DNA of 64,000 nucleotides from an uncultured Prevotella sp. GTDB lineage: Bacteria > Bacteroidota > Bacteroidia > Bacteroidales > Bacteroidaceae. Below are positions 52,972-60,814 of the stretch, one piece after another. A program made the position numbers and the translations under genes. The notes below the pieces were generated by a model. That model was not told the DNA's origin. It worked only from the letters and a program-made list of their open reading frames with translations, and ran no database searches. The stretch lies in the NCBI GenBank assembly GCA_900550365.1, contig URRR01000002.1, forward strand, positions 90,894 through 154,893, read 5' to 3'. Position 1 is the stretch's first letter. Each line of letters opens with the position of its first letter.

Positions 52972-53049
52972 GTTATATACTTTCTGTTTCCCTCTTTCCA
53001 CCTTTTACAGCTTCACCATATATATAACATGAAAAAACTGAAATTGTTG

Positions 53050-53057
53050 CAAAGATA
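53050..53057 (-). promoter_or_regulatory. -7 box for the sugar transferase/wza operon
   Basis: On the minus strand TATCTTTG, 78 bp before the chosen start. It likely begins the transcript for the whole locus down to 40644. Confidence 0.55.
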
Positions 53058-53210
53058 GCATTTTTTATTTTCATACGTTCTATTTTTCCTCTGTATTTAT
53101 TTTTATCTCAGACTTCAGGGCCGCTCATCGGGCACAACCGTTATCTGAATTAACAGCCATCGCTGAAGAAGCTCCTGTAAAAGCATGTAACAGTCTGTTG
53201 CTCAGAGTAT

Positions 53211-53262
53211 TACGAAAGGCCGTCTTTTGCCTTGTGAAAGACGGCCTTTTAGAGCACGGTTC
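53211..53262. repeat. GGCCGTC repeat array, copy 5
   Basis: ACGAAAGGCCGTCTTTTGCC followed by GTGAAAGACGGCCTTTTAGA, two units in inverted orientation able to form a hairpin of about 14 bp. It sits between the WecA-like gene and the sugar-transferase gene. Otherwise 53058-53363 holds no gene that I can support. Confidence 0.7.
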
Positions 53263-53363
53263 ACGGTCTTTTGTGACCCGACCAGCCGCCTTTCGCATTA
53301 ACATATGTCTCATCCGCCTTAATCATTTTACAGCCCGGCGTTATTTGGCACATGTCTCATGCC

Positions 53364-54464
53364 TCAGAATGAGGGGCTAAGCATCTTTCTTCTGCGAATA
53401 AAGCCGTTAAGAACAATATTTACAAAAATGTAAATTATTATGTCAACAGCCACAACAAGTGTATTGCTCATTATTTCAAGGAGTAACATATTGGCAGCTA
53501 TATAAGCCAGCTCCATACCTACGATGCAGCCCAGAGCCTGATGTTGGGTCAGTCCTGCCTGCATGAACTTATGGTGGATATGCCTCTTGTCTGCCTTAAA
53601 TGGAGACTTGTGATGATATATCCTTACAAGCGAAACCCGCACAGCATCAAATATCGGGACTATCAACAGCGTGAATGCCATGATGAAATCAATATAATGG
53701 TGATAGTTTCTTATGGGACTGTCCATTGTGTACTTCACGCACAGAAAGCCGAGGATAAAACCCAGCGACAGGCTTCCCGCATCGCCCATGAATATCTTAC
53801 GGTTCTTCTCAACACTGCCGAAGATGTTGAAATACAAGAAAGCTACAAGCACCCCGATAAGTCCTGCTATCAGAATGGCGTAAACCCACGCGCCCTGCAA
53901 TGTAAAGATATAAAGGAAACCACATAGGGCTACGATTGAAAGACTGGCCGCAAGGCCATCTATACCGTCAATAAGATTTATCGCATTGTCAATAAACACT
54001 ATGACAAACACAGTAAGCAAGAAACCGACTCCGTACGGAACATCATAAATTCCCATAAATCCGTAAAGAGTGTTGATGTACAAGCCTGACAAAGGCAGCA
54101 GGCATGCAGATATTATCTGAACAATGAATTTTATCGTAGGCGACAGCCCGAACACGTCATCAACGATACCTACCACGTACACAAGCAATATGCTTGTCAG
54201 AAAAAACAGGCTCCATGAACTTACCGTTACATGACGATTTGAAGAGTTCAGCACCATAATGGCCACAGAAAAAGCAATGAACATGCTCGGCATAAAAGCG
54301 ATTCCGCCAAGTCTCGGAACTGCATTTTTATGAATTTTCCGTGCGTTAGGGATATCATAAAGATTCTTTAATTTACAGAAATTCAATATTATAGGTATAA
54401 AAGCAAAACCACAGATGGCGCTTATTACGAGCACCCCTATAATAAGGTAGATATATATATTCAT
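53364..54464 (-). CDS. WecA/MraY-like undecaprenyl-phosphate sugar phosphotransferase (PNPT family)
   Basis: A 366-residue polytopic protein with about 11 helices. The conserved loops are PRLGGIAFMP, NAINLIDGIDGLAA, FMGDAGSLSLGFILG and the His motif KRHIHHKFMQAG. Family members attach a HexNAc-1-phosphate to undecaprenyl phosphate (WecA) or make lipid I (MraY); the loops fit WecA better. It is the gene directly before the HPPT transferase, so the locus has two candidate initiating enzymes of different families. Confidence 0.9.
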   Translation of the reverse strand: MNIYIYLIIGVLVISAICGFAFIPIILNFCKLKNLYDIPNARKIHKNAVPRLGGIAFMPSMFIAFSVAIMVLNSSNRHVTVSSWSLFFLTSILLVYVVGIVDDVFGLSPTIKFIVQIISACLLPLSGLYINTLYGFMGIYDVPYGVGFLLTVFVIVFIDNAINLIDGIDGLAASLSIVALCGFLYIFTLQGAWVYAILIAGLIGVLVAFLYFNIFGSVEKNRKIFMGDAGSLSLGFILGFLCVKYTMDSPIRNYHHYIDFIMAFTLLIVPIFDAVRVSLVRIYHHKSPFKADKRHIHHKFMQAGLTQHQALGCIVGMELAYIAANMLLLEIMSNTLVVAVDIIIYIFVNIVLNGFIRRRKMLSPSF

Positions 54465-54487
54465 TGCAGGTTTTAATAGAGTCGTTA

Positions 54488-54495
54488 CAAATATA
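54488..54495 (-). promoter_or_regulatory. -7 box for the WecA-like gene
   Basis: On the minus strand TATATTTG, 24 bp before the ATG; a TTTG lies 16 bp further up, shorter than the usual spacing. Confidence 0.5.
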
Positions 54496-54632
54496 TAAAC
54501 CGCCTCATACCCAAAATATTGCGTAAGATGTATAATTTATTTTAACACAAATAAGTATTACGGTACAAAATAAAGCCTCATATGCCAAACCTGCACGGCA
54601 TATGAATAAAACAAATGGCTCCGGTCAATACT

Positions 54633-54672
54633 CTGCCCCATAGACAGACAAACGTGCCTGGCTATGGGGCAG
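54633..54672. terminator. Possible terminator downstream of the GH28 gene
   Basis: CTGCCCCATAG (54633-54643) pairs perfectly with CTATGGGGCAG (54662-54672) around an 18-nt loop, 43 bp after the GH28 stop. The T-rich side faces the plus strand, so it is a weak call. A second palindrome CATATGCC/GGCATATG lies at 54579-54604. Confidence 0.4.
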
Positions 54673-54714
54673 AATTATTTATCTTAAGAGACTCATCACT
54701 TCCTGGCTGTCTGT

Positions 54715-56298
54715 TCAGTCAAGAGGGTTAAGCCCTTGGCGGCATAACGTTGTCTTACCTCCATCCTTTATAAGGATATCGGCTGTCTTGCTGCCCTTCA
54801 TGTCAATGTCAAGAGCGTGGCCTGGCACATGAAATGTCACGCCGTCAAACGTTACATTACGGCTGTCGTCAATTACGATTCTATTGTCAGTAGCCTGAAT
54901 CTCAAGATTACGGAAGGTGAATCCGTCAGCGTCGTTCATGGTCCTTATTATACGGTTTGTCCTGATTTTACCGTTTTCTATCAGCACATTGGCACACGGG
55001 ATTTCAGGTATTCCGTTGACGGTGAGCAGTCTGTCAGCCGATTCTACCGTAAAGTTACGTATCGTAATATCCTTAACTGTCGGGGTAAGCGGAGTGATGT
55101 CAAGTGGAGGATTGCGGCGTGCCAGCTCACCCATGTACATCGCAGATCCGAGTAAGTCCCATGTGAAAGCCTCACGCACGTCAACAAGGCGCACTCTGTC
55201 ATAGGTTATGCCCTCCACCGTTCCGCCGCGGTTGCGACGTGTCTTAAAACGGAAGCCGGTGCGTGTTCCGTAAAACAGGCAGTCGTGCAGATACACGTTC
55301 CTTATTCCTCCGGCTGTCTCGCTGCCGCAAGTGATGCCTCCATGTCCTTCTTTTGCGAGACAATAACGTATCACGACATTCTCCGTAGGACGGTTCACGC
55401 GCAACCCGTCCTCACAGCGGCCTGCCTTCAGCGTGAAGCAGTCATCGCCGCAGTTGAGCGTGGAATACTCTATCAGCACATTACGGCATGACGAAATGTC
55501 AATACCGTCACCGCTCGGCACATCTGTTGAATTGACAGTTATACCACGGATTATGACGTTCTCACAATAAACAGGGTTAACGTTCCACAACACGCTGCGC
55601 TCAAACGTCACACCTTCTACAAGCACATTCTTGCAGTTAATCGGCGAAAAAGACTTCGGGCGGTAAAACGTGCGGCCCTCACAGCCGTCGCATATCCTTT
55701 CGCTTACCGGCATGCTGTATGGCACGTCGTTCTCAACCACGCTCTTGCCGTTAGGCAGCGTACGCATGCCGGCATCCATCGGAGGCCCCATTATCGTTCC
55801 ACGGCCTGTCAGGGCGATGTTCTTCTCACCTACAGCGTATATAAACGCACCTGCACCCATTATCTCTACGCCCTCATGGCGAGTGAATACGGCCGGCTGA
55901 TAATCGTCTATTGAGCCTGAGAATTCTATTACCGCTCCCTCTTCAAGATGCAGGTTAACGTTGCTCTTCAGCACTATTCGTCCCGACATCCAGTGCCCGG
56001 CCGGTACGCTGACGGTACCTCCGCCCCGCCTTGAAAGGTCGGCTATCATGGCGTTGATTGCCTTAGTGATTTTTCCGTCAGAGCCAACGGCAGCCGAAGT
56101 AACGGTCACAACACGGTCAGGGAATGCCGGCCTCACAGGTGTCTTCATTCTGAACGGAGCGCCCTTTATGGGCTCTATATCTGCAGGCATGGCATCAGCA
56201 CCTACGGTACGGTCGTTTAAAACGGCGTTGCCGGTATGAGCACACAAGCCCGATACCGGCAACATTGATATTAATAACAGAAAAAGTCTGATAGTCAT
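54715..56298 (-). CDS. GH28 polygalacturonase-family glycoside hydrolase, exported
   Basis: A 527-residue right-handed parallel beta-helix enzyme. The signal peptide is about 1-20. The N-terminal GGGTVSVPAGHW and many RNV/NVII coils are typical of the fold. GH28 catalytic elements: STD at 257-259, Asp265 in SGDGIDI, GDD at 284-286, GHG at 318-320 and RFKT at 350-353. The family hydrolyses galacturonic or rhamnogalacturonan backbones of pectin; exo or endo action is not clear. The gene is followed by the polysaccharide locus and preceded by GH43 on the same strand. Confidence 0.92.
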   Translation of the reverse strand: MTIRLFLLLISMLPVSGLCAHTGNAVLNDRTVGADAMPADIEPIKGAPFRMKTPVRPAFPDRVVTVTSAAVGSDGKITKAINAMIADLSRRGGGTVSVPAGHWMSGRIVLKSNVNLHLEEGAVIEFSGSIDDYQPAVFTRHEGVEIMGAGAFIYAVGEKNIALTGRGTIMGPPMDAGMRTLPNGKSVVENDVPYSMPVSERICDGCEGRTFYRPKSFSPINCKNVLVEGVTFERSVLWNVNPVYCENVIIRGITVNSTDVPSGDGIDISSCRNVLIEYSTLNCGDDCFTLKAGRCEDGLRVNRPTENVVIRYCLAKEGHGGITCGSETAGGIRNVYLHDCLFYGTRTGFRFKTRRNRGGTVEGITYDRVRLVDVREAFTWDLLGSAMYMGELARRNPPLDITPLTPTVKDITIRNFTVESADRLLTVNGIPEIPCANVLIENGKIRTNRIIRTMNDADGFTFRNLEIQATDNRIVIDDSRNVTFDGVTFHVPGHALDIDMKGSKTADILIKDGGKTTLCRQGLNPLD

Positions 56299-56384
56299 AG
56301 TCGTGGATATAAGTTTATCATATGACGCTTCCCGTCACGGCTTGTACCCACAACAGCTTCGCTTTTTTATTTTCTCCGTTCATG

Positions 56385-56460
56385 CGGATTTGTAATCCGC
56401 ATGTATGGGTATAAGGATTTGCAATCCGATAAAAGAAACAATTTGCCGGATTACAGATTA
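56385..56460. repeat. GGATTTGCAATCC repeat, copy B
   Basis: GCGGATTTGTAATCCGCATG, ATAAGGATTTGCAATCCG and GCCGGATTACAGATTA follow one another; the middle part shares ATAAGGATTTGCAATC with copy A at 40572. Inverted pairs could fold. Confidence 0.6.
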
Positions 56461-56586
56461 AGTGAAAAGTGAAGAGTGAAGAGTGAAAAATCCGATGGAG
56501 TGAAGAACTAAAAGTGAAAAGTGAAAAATCCAAATGACCTGCAAAGCACATGGATTCTTCACTCTTCGTTTTTCACTTTTCACTTA
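56461..56586. repeat. AGTGAAA heptad repeats downstream of GH43
   Basis: A 7-bp-period array of AGTGAAA/AGTGAAG with AATCC interruptions, followed by its inverted counterpart (TTCACTCTTCG, TTTTTCACTTTTCACTT). It is nearly repeated, in the same orientation, at 58421-58527 on the other side of the GH43 gene. Confidence 0.8.
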
Positions 56587-56590
56587 ATTT

Positions 56591-58294
56591 TTATTTCCCC
56601 GAGGCATAAAGGCCTATCGTCGTACCGGTGAAACCGCCTGCATTACGTGTTGACAGATAACCTGCGTCGATACCTGTAGCCAGAGAAATCCACTTACCGT
56701 CGGCATCGGCACGATAGAAATCAAAGGTAAGTCCGTTGGAAACAATTCTCAGACTAACCCCTTTGCTTAAGTCGCCCGCAGCTGAAGAGGCAAGTTCTTC
56801 CTCCCTGCCTCCGTCCGAAATCCTGATTACCTTAACGGCGTTACCGTTATCCGTCTTTGTCACGCACAACAGATATTGGTGGTTTTCGTCCTTATACAGC
56901 AACATACCGGCCTTATCGCCAGCCTTTACCGGAGCGAAGTCAAGGCGTGTAGAGCAATCAAACTTATGATGACTCACACGGCGTGCGACAAAGGCCGGCA
57001 CCTTCTTTTCTGAAGCCGTAACATTGATACAACGCATTGTAAGATAACCTTTGTTGTCTGAAAGCGAACTGAACGTACTCGCCTCACCACGCAGTGACAT
57101 CCAGCCCAGGTCGAGCTTGTCGGCAGTGAAGTCGTCATTATAAGTAAAATTACCGAATGTCACGTCCTTACCACGCCTGGCGCCCTTTACTTCTGACACA
57201 AGCGGAACAAGCTCGTCGCCCTCAGTCATATACGGGAACCCTTCATCATTCCACCTTACAGGCATCAGGAATGTCTCACGCCCGAGATTCTCGAATTTGC
57301 CCTCATACGGACGGCAGGCAAGGAACACGGCATACCAGTCGCCCTCCGGTGTCTGCACAAGGTCGGCATGGCCTGCACAGGTCACGGGGTTCGGGCGGTC
57401 GGCCGGCAGATGCCGCTGTGTAAGTATCGGGTTCTGCTTTGCCGGTATGAAAGGGCCGAAGGGGCTGTCGCTTCTGAATATCACCTCCGAATGCATGTCT
57501 GACGTGCCGCCCTCGGCATCCATAAGATAATACCTGCCGTTGATTTTATACATATGGGGGCCTTCTATCCATATCGGCTTATCCTCAGGATGCGCACCTT
57601 TATTGACGATAACCTTTACAGGACCTACCGTCTTGTCAGAGTTCACGTCAAATTCGCGTACCTTGATAGCCCTGTGTCCGTCATACTCGGCCGGTCCCTC
57701 CGGCTCGTCATTGTTAACGATGTAAGCCCGGCCGTCATCGTCGAAGAAGAACGACGGGTCAATACCGCCCACGTCAGGCAGACGAATCGGTTCTGACCAC
57801 GAGCCGAACGGGTCCTTAGTCTTGACGAAGAAATTACCCCACCCCACATTGGTAGTAATCATATAAAACGTCTTGTTGTGAGGATTGTAAGATATCGCCG
57901 GAGCGAATATTCCGCCCGAGGTATGCTGCCCGTCAAGCGGAAGCTGTGAAGGACGGTCGAGCACGTAGCCGATCTGCTTCCAGTTAATCAGGTCTTTACT
58001 ATGAAACAGCGGCACACCCGGAAAATAAGAGAACGTTGACGTCACCATAAAATAATCGTCACCGGCACGGCATATGCTCGGATCAGAATTCCATCCGGGC
58101 AATATCGGATTGTAGAATGCAGAAGAGCTTGTCAACGGCGTCTCCAGATAATAGTCGTCATTACCAGAATACTTGAAGTTGTCAAACATGGCCGTTCCGC
58201 ATGCCGGTGCGCCGCCTTGCGCCGATGCGACAGCCTGACTGCCTGAAAGCAGCATGGCAAGGGCCGCGACTTTAATAAAATTGTCCTTTTTCAT
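56591..58294 (-). CDS. GH43 beta-xylosidase / alpha-L-arabinofuranosidase, exported
   Basis: A 567-residue five-bladed beta-propeller glycosidase with a C-terminal beta-sandwich (about 370-567). Signal peptide about 1-25. Catalytic residues fit GH43: Asp71 (GWNSDPSI, general base), Asp179 (GGIDPSFF, pKa modulator) and Glu244 (IEGPHM, general acid). The family acts on xylo- and arabino-oligosaccharides; substrate choice cannot be settled by eye. It is bounded on both sides by AGTGAAA heptad repeats, so it looks like a separately moved cassette. Confidence 0.92.
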   Translation of the reverse strand: MKKDNFIKVAALAMLLSGSQAVASAQGGAPACGTAMFDNFKYSGNDDYYLETPLTSSSAFYNPILPGWNSDPSICRAGDDYFMVTSTFSYFPGVPLFHSKDLINWKQIGYVLDRPSQLPLDGQHTSGGIFAPAISYNPHNKTFYMITTNVGWGNFFVKTKDPFGSWSEPIRLPDVGGIDPSFFFDDDGRAYIVNNDEPEGPAEYDGHRAIKVREFDVNSDKTVGPVKVIVNKGAHPEDKPIWIEGPHMYKINGRYYLMDAEGGTSDMHSEVIFRSDSPFGPFIPAKQNPILTQRHLPADRPNPVTCAGHADLVQTPEGDWYAVFLACRPYEGKFENLGRETFLMPVRWNDEGFPYMTEGDELVPLVSEVKGARRGKDVTFGNFTYNDDFTADKLDLGWMSLRGEASTFSSLSDNKGYLTMRCINVTASEKKVPAFVARRVSHHKFDCSTRLDFAPVKAGDKAGMLLYKDENHQYLLCVTKTDNGNAVKVIRISDGGREEELASSAAGDLSKGVSLRIVSNGLTFDFYRADADGKWISLATGIDAGYLSTRNAGGFTGTTIGLYASGK

Positions 58295-58317
58295 GATACA
58301 TAATTTATATTTCCACG

Positions 58318-58325
58318 CAAAGGTA
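58318..58325 (-). promoter_or_regulatory. -7 box for the GH43 gene
   Basis: On the minus strand TACCTTTG, 24 bp before the ATG. No fitting -33 element, consistent with activation. Confidence 0.5.
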
Positions 58326-58420
58326 ACAATTAAAAGCCGTAAACGCTGTTACCGATTGTATAAATTAAATTAGGATTTGTATCACGCAGCAAAAAAGATT
58401 TGCGCGGACTTCGATAGAGT

Positions 58421-58527
58421 AAAGAACTAACAGTGAAAAGTGAAAAATCCAAATGACTAAGCAAATGGATTTTTCACTTTTCGTTTTTAACTTTTCACTC
58501 AGAATGATATGGATTCTTCACTCTTAC
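58421..58527. repeat. AGTGAAA heptad repeats upstream of GH43
   Basis: The same blocks as at 56461-56586 (AGAACTAA, AGTGAAAAGTGAAAAATCC, then TTTTTCACTTTTCG and TTCTTCACTCTT) in the same order. The end reaches the stop codon of the first outer-membrane barrel gene. Confidence 0.8.
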
Positions 58528-60644
58528 ATTGAAGGTCTTGATATGGTATTGTAGTTTTGCGTACTCTGAGCCGACCTTCTGTTCTTCACCCTACCTGTAT
58601 TGAAAGAGTAACTTACAGTCAGTCCGACATACTCTTCTTTCGTCGTGTTTGTCCTTATCGAATGGTAATATTCATTGTCTGTCCTCTTTTGCCGTCCTTT
58701 GCGGTAAGGTTTGACGTCAAGCCTTACCATAAACTTGTCGTTGAAGAATGTCTTGTACAGGTTGCATGTTATGTCCACTACGGTGTTCCACCACTGGTCC
58801 TGCACATTGCAACTGGGGTCAACGTATGCGTAAAGGTTGCCGCCCCACGTCTTGCCGAACCTGAAATCGTTGTTTACTATAAACGTCCAATGCACCTGGT
58901 TAGTATATTTCCAGTCGGGCGTGGTGCCTGAATACAGGTTGAAACGTTCGTTTGCCTTCACCGTCCACCACTTGAACGGGGACACCTTCTGCTCCAATCC
59001 GACTGAGAAGAACGACTCGTGGTCGGTGTTTCTTGCCATTGACCGCAGTATGTTGTTGTCGTCAGGGTCTACGTCGTTAGTGTAATAAACGCTGTTCTTA
59101 TAGTAACTGTAACTTACGTTGAGCGAATAATTCCTGAACATCGTGAGCGTAAGTCCGGCATAATGCCCGCTTTCGGGATTTATGCCGGGGTTGCCTACCG
59201 TGTAGTGGTCGGCCTCGTCATAGTTTCTGAACGTGCTTATGGCGTCGTAGGGCATTTCGCCGACATAATGCGAATAGCTGAAATAGAGCGAGTGGCCCCT
59301 GCTTTTATTGATGTCGTAACTGACACTTAGCGATGGGTTCACGTTGCATTTCTTGTATGTGTTTACCGTCGTTTCGGCGTTTTGCGGGCCGTCGTCCATT
59401 TTCACCGTCATGTTGTCGTACTGCACCCTTAGTCCTACGCTGAAGTCCAGCGACTTGCCTATACTGCCGTAATAAGTGACAAAAGCGGCCGGTGTGTAGC
59501 TTGTCATCACGGCATTGACACGCGCAAAAGCATTATCGCTCCGGTTGTCGTAGTGGATGTACCTGAAATCAAGCCCAGCCGACAGCCGTCCGTAACCACC
59601 GAACACCTTATACCACGTAGGCCTTACACGCAACATGTCGCTTACCTGCCTTGTCGATGCCTGCCTCACGTGTGTCTCCTGCCCGTCGGTCAACTGCGCG
59701 ATTATCTGCTTTTGGTGGTTCTTTCGCCTCAGATAGTCGGCCGTAACACGCAGATATGAACCCAAGCTGTCAATATCCCAGTTGTACATCGCAACGGCCT
59801 GCCCCGTCAGCAGGTAGCTCGGCGTGCTGTAATCGGTCTGCAACTCGCCGTTATTGTCGTCTGCCGTCGCAGTTTTGTTGTTGTTCGCTCCGTCGTTGTA
59901 ATAGAACATGCCAGATGCGCTTAACTGTTGATTGCGTGCTATGTCGTATGACAGGTTTAGCCACTCTTGCACCAACTTTTGGCGCATGTTCAGCTCCTCG
60001 TTGGCCAATGTTGACGTGCCGTCGGCCATCGTGCGGCTTTCCCTGTACCTGCCGTTTATGTCAGAGTTGTACACTCCGAGGCTGTTGTATATCGTCAGGC
60101 GTTTTGTTCCGAACGAGAGAAAAGGGTTTATGCTTTCTATGTTCCCGTTACCGTCGCGCAACCATTGCGCCATGCCGTTTACCGTTCCGCCGAAGCCAAG
60201 CTCACGTTTCGTCTTTATTCTGATTACTCCGCCGTGTGCGCCGGCCACCTCTTCGCTGCCCGCATCCCAGTCAACCTCCACGCTTGCTATGCGCTCCGCA
60301 GGCAGCGCTTTTACTATGTCAATGCTTGTCAGCACGCCGTCCAGGTAAACGGCGGCAGGGGCTTGCCCGTTAATTTTTATCAAGCCCTCCTCTAACGTCA
60401 GGCCGGGTAAAGCTGCCAACAGGCTGTTCATGTCCTTGCCTTTGGCTATGTCGCTGCCCATAAGGCTGACAACGTACCCACCGGGCTTCTGCCTGATGCG
60501 GTCTGCTTTTACTACTAACTCGCCGAGCGACAGCTCCCGTTTTATTGAATCGACCGGTATTGAGTCATTAACTACCGTTCCTGCCATGCTCCTTACAGGC
60601 AAAAGCATAAAGCCTAATATAAATGCAATTATCAACTTTTTCAT
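58524..60644 (-). CDS. TonB-receptor-like outer-membrane beta-barrel protein (OMP_b-brl family), first copy
   Basis: A 706-residue exported protein with a signal peptide of about 21. A plug-like domain (about 38-155: LSLGELVVKADRIR, NSLLAALPGLTLEEGLIKINGQ, VYLDG, IASVEVDWD) leads to a barrel of alternating polar and aromatic strands (many YxYS and FRY patterns) that ends in YNTISRPSM, not the usual terminal aromatic. There is no CarboxypepD-like N-terminal domain and no SusD partner. It probably imports or binds a small ligand through TonB. The second copy is upstream. Confidence 0.85.
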   Translation of the reverse strand: MKKLIIAFILGFMLLPVRSMAGTVVNDSIPVDSIKRELSLGELVVKADRIRQKPGGYVVSLMGSDIAKGKDMNSLLAALPGLTLEEGLIKINGQAPAAVYLDGVLTSIDIVKALPAERIASVEVDWDAGSEEVAGAHGGVIRIKTKRELGFGGTVNGMAQWLRDGNGNIESINPFLSFGTKRLTIYNSLGVYNSDINGRYRESRTMADGTSTLANEELNMRQKLVQEWLNLSYDIARNQQLSASGMFYYNDGANNNKTATADDNNGELQTDYSTPSYLLTGQAVAMYNWDIDSLGSYLRVTADYLRRKNHQKQIIAQLTDGQETHVRQASTRQVSDMLRVRPTWYKVFGGYGRLSAGLDFRYIHYDNRSDNAFARVNAVMTSYTPAAFVTYYGSIGKSLDFSVGLRVQYDNMTVKMDDGPQNAETTVNTYKKCNVNPSLSVSYDINKSRGHSLYFSYSHYVGEMPYDAISTFRNYDEADHYTVGNPGINPESGHYAGLTLTMFRNYSLNVSYSYYKNSVYYTNDVDPDDNNILRSMARNTDHESFFSVGLEQKVSPFKWWTVKANERFNLYSGTTPDWKYTNQVHWTFIVNNDFRFGKTWGGNLYAYVDPSCNVQDQWWNTVVDITCNLYKTFFNDKFMVRLDVKPYRKGRQKRTDNEYYHSIRTNTTKEEYVGLTVSYSFNTGRVKNRRSAQSTQNYNTISRPSM

Positions 60645-60814
60645 ATAAAAATGAATTAAGTTTATAAAAAATCTTTACACTGTGCTTCAAAATAATTAGT
60701 AATTTGTCTTTGTTTATCTTCTTCTGATATATTCTTAAAACATTTGTTACTTTTTCGATTGTCAAATCCCAGTCAAATGTATAGGCACTTTGCAGACCTC
60801 AATTTTTGTTTCAT
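60645..60814 (-). pseudogene. Possible remnant of a small gene between the two barrels
   Basis: The ATG at 60814 overlaps the TGA of the upstream barrel gene and opens MKQKLRSAKCLYI before an in-frame TGA. The same frame continues protein-like (FKNISEEDKQRQITNYFEAQ, then CKDFL and a stop). The adjacent frame reads YTFDWDLTIEKVTN at the junction, and one added T in the TTTT run near 60728 would join that to the later frame. This could be a decayed small ORF or chance in AT-rich DNA; no family is recognised. Confidence 0.3.

Noticed and set aside
53125..53380. Two overlapping ORFs of 60-62 codons on both strands
   Set aside because: They are translations of repeat copy 5 and its flanks.
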